Shown here in pieces: positions 47,486 through 59,094 of a stretch of 64,000 nt of DNA. Source of the DNA: Ailanthus altissimus (taxonomy: Eukaryota > Streptophyta > Magnoliopsida > Sapindales > Simaroubaceae); the NCBI GenBank assembly GCA_946807835.1, contig OX327702.1, positions 18,662,001 to 18,726,000 on the forward strand, written 5' to 3'. Under the pieces are notes generated by a model. That model was given only the letters and a program-made list of their open reading frames with translations, made no database searches and was not told the origin of the DNA. Numbering within the stretch: position 1 is the first letter of the stretch; each line of letters begins with the position of its first letter. A program made the translations under genes and the position numbers.

Positions 47486-50400
47486 TAATTATTATAAAAC
47501 AAAAAGAGTAGTTAACTATGTAACACCTGCATTAGCATTTATATTTTATTATATTTATAAAGGATATTATTGTAAATATCCTTAAGCTTTGGTCTAATTT
47601 TAGTGATATTTTTAACTTTAAAAAATAGATAATAATATCTAACCGCTAGAGAATATTTAATTAAAATTAATAAAATTACATAAAATAATCAAATTACTCT
47701 TTTAGACTAAAAAATAATAAAATGACCAATTTATTCTTATACAATGAGAAACATATTTTTTCATAAAATTTTAACTTTTCAATAATGATAGTGTCTTTTT
47801 TATTTCTTAATTTTTAATTAATAATATAATTATTGCATAAAAAAATAAAATTAAAGTAAAAATAAAAAATAAAAAAAATATGACCACTGCTGACCACTTT
47901 TGGCCACGAGCAGCGGCTATTTTCAACCAACATTCCAAATTTTTTTGAATCACCAACATTCCAAAAAACTTAATCATCATCGTAACAAGAAAAGCATCTC
48001 AAACTCTCTGTCTACTTTCGATTTCACAATTCCCAGATCTTGACCCAAACCCAAATTTCTTCAAAATGCCCTAAATTTCTATCACATCACACTTTAAAAT
48101 GGCCACTGGTGCTTTTGGCTAGCAATAACCGTTTTTTGTAAGAAGAGGTTGTTCTTCAATATTTGGTCTAGAGTCCACAATATCAAGTATATTACCATAA
48201 TTTCTACAAGTTTCCCCCATGAAAAACTTGCAAACACTTGAAGGTCTCCAATTTTGAAGGGGGCGACTACAACAGCGGAGAGGTGCAGTGTTAGCGGTGA
48301 GAGAGGCAACGTCTTCCACGGTGTCAAGCGGACATTGCCTGCATTTCTCAGTGGCTGGAAGGCAAGGTCAAATACACTGATAGTTTCAAAGTAGGCAACT
48401 GTAGCGACGGACAAGGATTACAGTATTGGCGGTGAGAGAGGCAACGTCTTCGGTAAGGAGAAGTTGTTCTTCAATATTTGGTCCATAGTATACAACATCA
48501 AGTATATGACCATAATTTCTACAAGAATTCTGCCCCATGAAAGACTTGCAAACACTTGAAGGTCTCCAATTTTGAAGTGGGCGACTACAACAGTGCAGAG
48601 GTGCAGCGTTAGAGGTGAGAGAGAAGCTGACCAGTGAGAGAGACAATAGCTTCCACGGTGTCGAGTAAACATTGCCTGCATTTCTCGGTGGCTGGAAGGT
48701 GAGGTCGAATACTCTGACAGTTTCATAGTGAGCAACTGTAGCAGTAGAGAAGGATTGTAGTGAGAGGCAGCGTCTTCTCACAGCGTCAGACGAACGTCAC
48801 CTGTATTTCTCGGTGACGATCGACAGCTGAAAGGCGTGGTTGAATACGTCAATGACAACACATTTCAAAAGTAAGGAGAGAAAAGAAAGAGAGAGCAGAA
48901 GAGAAGAGAGAGAGAAAATATTAAATCATAGTTTTTTTACTTTAGGGTTGTTTAGACATAATTTTATCTTTGTTTGAATTTGGAATAAACTTATTTATAT
49001 ATGGGATAGCTGAGGTTTGGTAAAGCGTTTTAAAAAGATCTAATTACTTTATTTTACGTTAAATAGAATAAAATTTTTTTTAATAGACATTATTATTTAT
49101 TTTTTAAAGTTGAATATATTGTTGAAATTAGATCAAATCTCGAAGATATTTATAATAATATTTTTATTTATAAATTAAAAATTATAATTTTAACTATTAC
49201 TGATTTTTTTTTTTTTTGAGACTTCATATAATTGAAGTTCAGTTAATGAAAAACTTTTGCTTTTTTGTTTCTCATATAAAGTAGAAAGGGTTCTCGTGTA
49301 AAACAAAATTTTAAATAAAAATTTCACCTATTAAATCTGTTTAGTATATTATTATTATTGTTAGGAAATGAAAAAAAATAGTTGATTAAAATATTATAAG
49401 ATATGTAGTTTTTTACTTTTTGCCAAATAAAAAAAACAGAAAAAAACAAAGATAAAATTCCAAAGGCTCTTTAGTATTATTATTCTTCAATAGTTGTATT
49501 TTGCTTTTTGGAAACGAAAACGAGGTAAGCATGTCCAATAAAATTGTATTAAAAATAAATCATTCATGGTAAGCACTTTGACCGCTGATAGTCCATTTTA
49601 AACATTTTTGTTGACCATAAAATTTGGTCTTTTTATTAAATTTAAAAAAAATTCTTGGTGAATAATTAAATTTATAATTTTGTAAATGGCTCCAAAGATG
49701 TTCTTAATTATTAGGCTGATTGGCTGCAAAATAAAAAAATTAGTTAAGACTAAACTGATAATAGTGCCTGTTAATACTTTTCAAAACTTAAGTTAAAAAA
49801 AGCAGAAGAATTTTTTTAAATTAAAGTAGAATAATAAAAATTGTTTGTCTTTGTTTTTGCAAGATATATCCCTTTTATATAAGAGTAGGTAAAAAAAATG
49901 GCGAATTGAAAAATTGAATTGAATCAATCGGTTTGATTCGGTTCGGTTCGATTTTTTTTAACAAAAAATTAATTTAATTTTTTGGAGAAAAAATCGACCT
50001 GTTCAATTCGATTTCGGTTCAATTTTTTTCATAAAAAAATTAAAAAAATTGAAAAAAAAAATTAAAAAATTGAACCAGAACCAAAAAATTAGTTCAATTT
50101 TTCTCATTAAAAAAATTAATTTTAATTTTATTTTTTAAAAAAATTGAATCAGATAGTACCTACCCCTACTTTTATATAGACACTTAGGCTTGTTAAAATT
50201 TTTCTTAATTAGAAGACGAAGAAATCCCTTTTATTTTCAGTCTTTTAATGTTTTGTTCTATTTGTATCGTTTGATTTCACTTGTTTTCAAAAAATTTAGA
50301 GTTGTGATTTGATATGATTCTAATACTTAAAATATATTTTGATGAAAAAATTCTTTAAATACTAAGAATCTCAAAAGTATTTACTGGCATATTTAATTTT

Positions 50401-51137
50401 TAAAGTTTATTATATTTGCCTATATAAGAATTAACTTTTTGACCTTTAGTTGGGATTGCTCATTTTTAAAAAAAGATTTTCATTAATAAACAAGAAAACT
50501 CTTCATTTAAAAAAGAGAATAAAGGTCATCGAAAGAGACTTTATTGGTCTTTAAATTTCTTTAATATTAAATAAGGTTTAGCATATTATTTGGTTTATAT
50601 ATACTTTCTAAATTCTAACGGGGGCGTTCACCAATTTTGAATCTTAACGAGTTAAGAAGGTCAACCCTTTCTAATTTTGTACTACTATTAAACTTTTTAA
50701 GCCTTTGTGGATTAGGCAAAATCTAATGATCAATCATTTTCATTGTTTTTGAGAATGCATTCTTCAAAAAATGGTAAAAGTTATTTCTTTTTTTTTACTC
50801 AATACTTTTTTAATTTTTATCTTCCAAACATGTTTTTTTACTGTTCTGTTTATTTAATGTTCTAAAAACAAATCACTAAATACATTTTTCAAATCTTAAC
50901 ATATTAAATTTAAAATAGAAATTAATTTTCTGCAATAAATTTAAAAAATAATATTAAAATGAGATAACCCTTAGTAATTTTTTTTCTTTTAAAAGAGAGT
51001 TGTTGTAAGATAAAAATAAAGATAGATAATTTAAAGAATTATTATGTACGTTTAATTTAATCTTTTGTATTTTAATTATATTATTATTTTAATCCATTTT
51101 AATTATATTATTTCATTATTTGAATCGTAAAATTTAG

Positions 51138-51177
<40 letters not shown>

Positions 51178-52340
51178 GTAAATATAACATTAGAGTTATT
51201 GCTTTTAAAAAAAAAACCAATATAAATAAGTTTATTATTCATAATTTTAGATAAAGTCCTATCAATTATCAATAATAATATATTTAATTTTTCTTGTGAA
51301 TTTGAAATAGTCAGTAAAATATCGATATTTAAGGATGACGTTTAGTCCAAATTTGGAAAAACCCAAATATTCGGATTTGAAATAAAATTTCATATCCAGA
51401 TTTTATTTTTTTATGTGAAATTTAGATTTGAAAAAATCAGCTTGAAAACTTGAGTTTGATATTTTTCTTTAAGTACTAAATTAATTCTCAAAATTCTTAA
51501 TCTTTAATATATATATATAAACTATGCTTATTCATTTATTTTGTCATCTTTTAGTAATATATTGATTTATTTATAAATAAATAAAAAGAGAAAATTGTTT
51601 TGGTGAAAAATGTTATTCATTTTATGTAACATAATTGTGTACTTTATATACTTATATATCAACTTTTAATTTAAGTTTTGGGTGTTCAATTAATTTTGCA
51701 ATGAAATATGAATCATGTTAGTGTTTAAGGAAAAAAAATATATGATATTGTCGTTATTGAATCTTTACCCATTAAATCATTAATCATAAAAATATAAAAA
51801 GTTAAGTATTTAATAATTAATGATATAAAATATTATTTATTTTGAAACATTCTACTACTACTACTACTAATAATAAAAAATATTATACTAATTATCATAA
51901 ATATTAGTAGTATTTTTAACAATAGATAATTATAAAAAATAATTACAATATTTAACAATAGATTATTAACAAACTATACAATTTAATAATTATTTTATAA
52001 AATAAATATTTTAAAATTTATCTAAAAAATAAAAATAAAAATAGAAAAACCGAGATTAAATCTAAGCTCAAATTCAACACGGACCCGAAAATCTCAAATA
52101 AAACCCAAATTTTAAATTTATACCAAAAAAACCTAATCTAAATTTTATCATTATATCTAAACATGTAATATCGCCAAAACATCTAATGTACGGTTAAAAA
52201 GAGGGATGGCAGGAAATTTGGAGAGTTCAAAATTTCAAATCAAATCAATTTTTTTTAATAATTGAATTTGAAATCAAAATTCAAATGGGAAAATAGTAAG
52301 AGCAGGAAAGGGACGAGTAGAGGCGCCTAATAGCAGTGAA
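47486..52340. other. Long AT-rich intergenic region
   Basis: No gene is supported. It contains the tandem duplication at 48149-48755, a GGTTCGGTTCG-type low-complexity segment (49905-50160), a (CT)n tract (51145-51170), and many A/T runs. Confidence 0.5.
48149..48755. repeat. Tandem duplication of a ~320-bp GC-richer unit
   Basis: Unit 1 is about 48149-48418 and unit 2 about 48469-48755, same orientation. Shared blocks include tgttcttcaatatttggtc, gcaaacacttgaaggtctcc, ggcgactacaacag, and attgcctgcatttctc. Unit 2 has ~20 bp extra around gaagctgaccagtgagag. Short minus-strand ORFs cross both (for example 48094-48414 and 48386-48781) but their frames differ between copies, so coding is not supported. 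A stretch of this kind is probably part of a non-autonomous DNA element. Confidence 0.7.
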
Positions 52341-54151
52341 CATGAAAACACATGAAAGAGCGCGTGGAGAAAAGAGCGTGTAATGTAAGGGAAGCAGAAG
52401 CAGAAGCAGAAGCAGTATTAAGCATCAACGGTCTACGTATAGAAAAAAACGCCCAGGAAACTTTTTATTTGATTGCTTGGTCTCTCCACTCACAAAAAAA
52501 AAAAAAAAAAAGGAAAAACGAAGACAGAGGAGACTCACATTCACTTGGGAACTGGGAACTGTAACTGAGTGCATTAGCAGGCCTAAACAAGCGAACCCAA
52601 ACCCTCGTCCCCTTAACCTTATGCCTTATCTTTCCTGTAGTGTAGCAGTTTACATCTTTTAACTAAAACCAAACACCAAACTGCAACACAACCTGCCTGA
52701 CTGACCTCTCTTCAGTCAGATTAAGTACTGCTATTTCATCATACCCTCTTACTTCTTTTCTTGTTTTTGATGTGAGTTTTGATATTTGATTATGTTTCAT
52801 GATTTTTTTTTTCTTTTTACTTGTTTATGTAGCTATCAGCATCTGAGTTATCTCGTTTTCCAGATAGAGCTTTCCTTGAAATGAAAATGCGGCTTTGTTG
52901 TTTGGCGCGTGAAGTTCAGATGTTTCTAGGGCTCTAGCTTTTGGCTTTCAAAGTTGTGTTCTTTGAAGAATGAGACCCATGGGTTTTGTTTTTGTTGTCT
53001 TGTTTATTTTTTGTTGGTTCTATCATTGTTTTGGTATTATAAAAGAGGAAGTTCAGTTTCTGGTCTCTGTTTAGTTCATTTTTGGTGCCAAATGGAGCTT
53101 GATGTAGATGATAGATCATTTGAGTTTCTGTGGATCTAAGCGTTTTGTTAGCTGCAGTGCTATTGAGCAAATTATTTCAGTTTCAAAGTTCTTTCTTTTC
53201 CTTAAAAATAATTTGCTGCATACTAGATGATATCTCTTTCACTGTTGTTCAAACAAATAACTTGAACAATTTCCTTTTTGCTTCAATATTTCTTTGTTTC
53301 TGTCTTCTTTTACTTATATCTAATCTGACACTTCACAATTTCCTATAAAATGCTTCTTTCTATCTTCAAATGCCCTTTTAATTTTTGTTTCAACCTGAAA
53401 ACTTTGAAGAACAAGGTTGTTTTTTTTTGGGTGGAATTTATGAACGTTGAAGAGCCCTAATGTTTTTCTTTAATTGCATGACTATTTTTTTGTTGTTGAT
53501 GTTTTGCTCTTAAATTACATGAAGATGCTAAATAAAAAAGGTGGGGGTTATTTGAGCTAAAAAATTAAAATAAACATGATCTTGTCAGTGCAAATTATAA
53601 GCACATTTGCACTCAAAATGTTCTTAATAACAGATGACAGTTTTTTGTCGTCAGCCTATCTGCAAATTAAAATGAAACAGGAGCAATCCCACATGTGTAC
53701 TGTCATCATTTATGTATTGCTGGCCCATTGTGGCTTCAATAATGCGTTTTTGAGCACTGTCCAAGTACTGGAGTAAAAAGGAAGTGAAGAAAAGGTGGAA
53801 AAGATGGTGTCCTTAATGATATTTTATGAACTCATTTGATTGTAACTTTTTCTTTGTTTTTAATTTTCGTTTTCTGGTTCAGGTTGGTGGTAGTGGGAGT
53901 AGTTTTTGTGGAGTTTCTTTGAAGCGATTTTATGTTTGTTTGTTAGGTTTTGTACATAGTGATTAGAAGTGGATGTCTCTTATGGTCTATTTTACTTGGG
54001 TCTTTGTATACACATATATATTAGTTTCTCCTTGATTCTTCTTTCCCAGCCAACGATTTCTCTGAACTATTGCAGGTCTTGTGGGTCAGGGGTTTGAAGG
54101 AGTGGACATTTAGTTTGCTCGTTTACCACTTCTGCCAGAGGGGATATATAA
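52341..54151 (+). promoter_or_regulatory. Promoter and 5' leader of the ICR-like gene
   Basis: Composition shifts from very AT-rich to a purine-rich leader around 52350-52560, including a (GCAGAA)n run at 52395-52414 and an A-run at 52495-52510. It ends with gggatatataa just before the start. A likely 5' UTR intron closes at the acceptor ttgcag (54070-54075). Transcription start was not determined. Confidence 0.4.
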
Positions 54152-57100
54152 ATGATGCAGGCGCCGAAAGTTTGGTGAGATTTTCATTCATTAAGTGCTT
54201 TTTGGTCCAAGGAATTCCCATTTTCTATGTTTAGACTGTTTTCAAATTTAATGGTGGACGACTAATGCATCTGGGGTTTTGTCTTTCTTCTGATCTAGAG
54301 AATGGAAAATGGGGCCTACGTATTTATATCTGCTTCAGGCATTTTTTTTCTTTTCTATTTGACTTTAGCTTGCTTTGCAATTTATGCATTGCTGGTTTAA
54401 AGTATTGGTTTTGCTCACTGAAGGTGTACTATATATGGATTTTGCTTTGCATACATTATGAGATTCAAAACTCATTTCAAGCTTATACATTTGTGCTGCT
54501 TTGCATAATTCTAAAAAGTGATCTGAAAGAGTAAAAGTAATGTGATGCATTAGTACTGGCCTCTTCTTCTGGATTCTGAGCATTTTTTTCACTTTCTCTT
54601 TGAGGAAGATAATGTTTAAGGTTGTGCACTATTTTTATTGAAACTCATCTCACTACTGTTTATATAAATATTAAATGGTGATCAGTCAAGATAAATTTGA
54701 AATGGATGGGACCTCCTTGGGGCCAATCATTATTATCTGATGCAGATCAGTCTCAACCTAAAACAAAGATGTTGACCTTCTGTTAAATCTTATTGTTCCC
54801 TATCCAGCAGTCAATATGAAAGTCATAAGGAATGTCTAGAGATTTAAAGATAGAGCAAGAAATTAGTGTCTCATGTAATTGTACTTTGTAAATTTTTAGT
54901 TGTTGGGTGAGTAATGCATCAGAAATTGTTGCCAGCTTCTCACCTTAACAAATGCATTCACAATTTCAATGCACAAACAGGCTACAAGTAAGGGGATAAC
55001 CTATTTGAACTAATACAATAAATCAAGTATCAACCACCTATTTGTTTCTTTTGCTGTTTAAAACTCATATCAGAAGTATAAAATTTTGCTCACTAAATGT
55101 ATTTTTCATTATTGTTTTTTTAATATGCTCATTAGTTTTTGTTTTACTTTAGTTGTTGAAACTGGATGCTTCATTGATTCTCATGCATTCATTCTTATAC
55201 TGATTTTCTTTTTTTTGACAGCCGAACTGGCTCTTCAGAAATGCCTCAAAGGAAATCTCCTGCAACAACACCTCGAACTGCTCGCCAACTCAAACTACCT
55301 GGATCAGACTCTGACTCAGTTTCCTCTTCCTCACATCCAACAAATAGAACACCAAAAGATAAAAGTCCTAAAGTTGTTGATCGCAAGTCGCCAAGAAGTC
55401 CGGCATCGGAGGTATTCTGCAATTATTTGATGACTGAATTCAGTAATGTGTCATGACCTTGGGATTTTGATGTAGTTGTTAGACTCAGATGCTGCTCTTC
55501 TGTTACTATTAAAATGTTTATATTGGCACTATTTGGGTATTTTAATTGTTACAATTTTTTTCTTTCCTAATTCAAAACATGAGTCAATAATTTGTACACC
55601 ATTAATTGTGAATGCTTTGGCATTTGTTTTGTGAACTCTAGAAAAAGCGACCGAGCAGAGTGTCTGAATTGGAATCTCAGTTTGCTCAACTTCAAGAGGA
55701 TCTGAAGAAGGCAAAGGAACAACTGAGTGCTTCTGATTCATGGAAGAGGCGAGCTCAGCAGGAGGCTGAGGAGGCAAAAAAGCAACTTGCAGCCATGTCA
55801 GCAAAGCTTGAGGAATCGCAACAACAGCTGATGGAGATTACTATTTCTGAGGATGCTCGAGTTGAAGAACTCCGAAAGATCTCACAGGATCGAGATAAAG
55901 CATGGCAATCTGAACTTGATGCTGTCCAGAAGCAGTACTATATGGATTCAGCTGCCTTGGCTTCTGCCATGAATGAAATTCAAAGGCTCAAAGTTCAGCT
56001 GGAAAAGGTGGCTGAAGCTGAAGCTGCCCAAACCAAGCATGCTGAGTCTGCACATGCTGAGATGCAGAACTTGAGAATTGAACTTGCCGAAATGCTGTCC
56101 ATGGTTGAAAAACTTAAAGCTGAGCTTAGTGATTGCAAGGAATCTGAAGCTCAGGCTCTTGAGGATGTTAGCAAAACTCAAATACAGCTGGAGAATGCAA
56201 ATGTGAATTTGGAAATGCTGCAATCAGATTCCATCAAAGCCACTGAGGCTTACAACTCCTTGTCATTGGAGCTGAAGCAATCCAAAACTCAAGTCACATC
56301 ATTGGAGGAACTTGTAAACAAACTGAGGATGGATCTACTTAACAGTAGCAGCAACAAGTCAGTGGAATTGATGGGCGAACTTTCTCAGAAGGATGGAGAA
56401 AAGGAAGAAATAGAACAACTCAAAGAGGAGCTTAATCAAGCACAATATGAATTGAGCCAGCTGAGATCTGCATTTGATGCTTCTGAGGCAAGGTATCAAG
56501 AAGACTGTATTCAGAGCATATTGCAGAGTAAAGGTGCATATGAACAAGCTGAACGTATTAAATCTGAATCAGGCCAGAAAGAGGCTGAACTGGAGATGGA
56601 ATTGAAAAATGCCAAAGTTCAGATAGAAGATTTGAGAGCAAACTTGATGGACAAGGAAACGGAATTGCAGAATATTTTGGAGGAGAATGAGGGACTGAAT
56701 TTGAAGATCAAGAAAAATGAGTCCAATGAAAGAGATTCTGAACTTGCAATGGAGCTGAAAAAGTTAGAGGCACAATTGGCTGAGTTGAGGGCTAGTGTGT
56801 TGGACAAGGAGACAGAGTTACAAAGCACTACTGAGCAAAATGAAATGCTCAAGATGGAGATGGAGAAGAGGGAAATGGAGAGAAACAAAGTTAATGACGA
56901 GGCTATTGCTTTAGCAGAAGCAGCTAGGGCTGCTGAGCGAGAAGCTTTGATGAAAGTTGGCTACTTAACTGAAGAAGCAGATAAAAGTAGCAGAAGAGCT
57001 GCACGTGTAACTGAGCAGCTGGATGCAGCGCAGGCGGCAAATACAGAACTGGAGGCCGAGTTGAGGAGACTTAAGGTGCAGTCAGACCAGTGGAGGAAGG

Positions 57101-57306
57101 CTGCTGAGGCAGCAACTGCTATGCTTTCATCTGGAAACAATGGGAAGTTTGTAGAGAGACAAGGTTCTCTTGACAGCAGCTACAATCCAATGATTGGAAA
57201 CATGGATTCTCCTTGCTCAGAAGAATTGGACGATGACTCACCCAAGAAGAAAAATGCAAACATGCTAAAGAAGATAGGTGTGCTATGGAAGAAAGGCCAG
57301 AAATAG
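54152..57306 (+). CDS. Interactor of constitutively active ROPs, ICR/RIP family (3 coding exons)
   Basis: Predicted coding exons are 54152-54174, 55222-55411 and 55642-57306, GT-AG with matching phases, giving 625 residues. Two tandem ATGs open the frame (MMQAPKV). Residues ~9-75 are a Ser/Pro/Lys-rich region ([20 protein letters not shown]), followed by [13 protein letters not shown] at 72. A near-continuous coiled coil runs from about 80 to 570. The family's ROP-binding motif QWRKAAEAA sits at 554-562. The tail [12 protein letters not shown] is basic. By family knowledge these proteins bind active ROP GTPases and link them to microtubules or vesicle traffic, acting in cell polarity and cell-wall patterning. 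Closest to the ICR2/ICR3 type by length and motifs; the exact paralogue is not settled. No lesion was seen. Confidence 0.92.
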
Positions 57307-57835
57307 ATGGACTATATGGCAGGTTGCATGCAATTCCTTTTTTTTTTTTTTCCTTTTAGGTATTACCAATGATGAAATTTTTTCCCTTATTATTATTCCT
57401 GATGGGTATTTTGGCAGGTTTTTGATGAGCTGCAAAGAATTTAGGAAATATACAGCTCCTTCGCAAATTCTGTATGGATATGGAAGCTGTGCACCTTCGT
57501 CAGTTCAATTTCACCTATTGACGCAAGGTGTGGGATGGAGACCGCAAATACTCTTCTCTTCTTTGAAGAACTTACTATTTATATTAATGAAGCAGTTTAT
57601 ATGTAAGCCACCATAATATGGGGATTATTATGTATGAATGTGGAAATGTTGACGGAATAGAAGGAACCAAGTCTCATTTTGTTGTTCTGATACATTCTGA
57701 TGGAACTCCCTGGGAAGGCATTATGATTTGCACGTCTATAAGACCAAATTTGCCGAAATATCTGTCTATTGTTCATTGTTGTCTCCTAATTTTCAAGTGT
57801 TGTGAAAAATCAGAGTAGCCATATTCTCACCAAAT
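57307..57835 (+). other. 3' UTR of the ICR-like gene
   Basis: Non-coding sequence with T-run (57338-57352) and no repeat family. Small ORFs here (57278-57616, 57618-57818) overlap the coding end or lack any recognisable content. A clear poly(A) signal was not pinned down. Confidence 0.4.
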
Positions 57836-58540
57836 TTCTGTAAGAGACTGGTCAAGTTTACAGAGATTAAGAAATTGGTATAAGGGTATTTCTCTTTATG
57901 TTTGATCTAAATGTGGGTGTTTGGCAAGTTTGATGCACGCCTTGTAGTGGCTAATTAGTTGCTGAATTGAAGTAGAACACTTTCAATTTCTTTATTTTTT
58001 TTCTTCCTTGCCAATTGCCATGGTAAACAAAGAAAATTCACCTCAACAACTTCATACAAATAAATTCACTTAAAAAATGTCAAAAAAAAAAAAAATGGTG
58101 CCCCAACAGTTTATTTATATATAGAGGCTTTACCGTTACAAGTATCCACACATTTAAAAAATATTAATGTCCAATTGCCTTTAGAAATGATTAAACCTTC
58201 TGTAAAATTGGGTGTTGTCCACTTAAATTTTTTCATATTATTAGAGAGTGTCCATTCTGAGCTGTATGCCATGGAAGCAATATGTTACCATTGAGCTGAA
58301 AGGTTGTTAATTTGTTATCAGAGTTGTTAAAATGATTAATTTTTCCATTCAAATATTGTTACAAGAAGCTGATTATAATTTTTCTGATTTTTGGATTCTT
58401 TTTAGACTTGTATATATATTAAAATGTATCGGTCATTCAGTTAATAAGAAAAGAATAGGATTCAGAGAACATTTTCGACACAACAAACTTTTTTTTTTTT
58501 TTTACTTTGCTTATGTTTTATTATCTACCAACACTGTTCT
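57836..58540. other. AT-rich interval, possibly including an old copia LTR
   Basis: No gene. The right part ends ataata just before tggtatcaaag at 58553, which resembles a tRNA-Met primer site, so part of this interval may be a decayed LTR. No matching second LTR was identified. Confidence 0.35.
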
Positions 58541-58548
58541 TTGTTTTA

Positions 58549-59070
58549 TAATATGGTATCAAAGTCATTATGTCAAACATTAGTTCTTGGATATATCACA
58601 ATTGCTTATTGTTTAAGAGCTAATAGAATTGAAGATCTTATAAATGGAGCTAGTAAATATCTAGATCATGTTGTTAAAAGTGCAGGATCTAGCACTGGAA
58701 CAAATCAAGTTGCTGAACTCATTTCAAATCTAAAATTTAAAGTATGGATGAGGTAAGATTAGATTCTCTTAAGCTGGCTCTTTTCAACAATACGTGAATA
58801 TTCTCAGCCTATTAATGGATAGTAAGTCTTTTTTTTTTTTTTGAATTCTGGCCTGCTATTGAGAAGCAATTTGGTTACTTGTCTAAAGCAAAATATGTGC
58901 AGCTCAAGGTGCAATTACTTTTATTGAAAAAGGATCAATTGTCAATGTTCAATTATTTCTAAAACTTCAGAGCATTATTGATGAATTGGCTAACTGTTAG
59001 ATACAAAGTTAATGTTTATCGCTTATCTGATAAATAGAATTGGTGTTGGATCTAAATATGATTTTGTGGT
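58549..59070 (+). pseudogene. gag: Ty1/copia gag remnant, N-terminal part
   Basis: Begins next to the primer-site-like tggtatcaaag (58553). A later stretch reads WPAIEKQFGYLSKAKYVQLK and LLLLKKDQLSMFNYF (58850-58965), then LQSIIDELA and VGSKYDFVV (59055). These match the order of the copia-type gag (UBN2) domain. Stops and frame changes are frequent. The matching zinc-knuckle part lies beyond an inserted repeat at 61330-61790. Confidence 0.65.
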
Positions 59071-59094
59071 TATATTTGAATTATGCTTTTTTTT

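Noticed and set aside
48094..48781. Minus-strand ORFs in the tandem duplication
   Set aside because: Equivalent positions in the two copies are read in different frames; no known domain.
51145..51178. (CT)n followed by (TA)n tract as a functional element
   Set aside because: A plain microsatellite with nothing nearby to regulate.
52352..52662. Overlapping ORFs upstream of the ICR-like gene
   Set aside because: They sit in the purine-rich 5' leader with simple repeats and have no recognisable protein content.
55948..56888. Several minus-strand ORFs within the ICR-like gene
   Set aside because: Antisense shadows of the coiled-coil coding exon; the plus-strand frame explains the composition.
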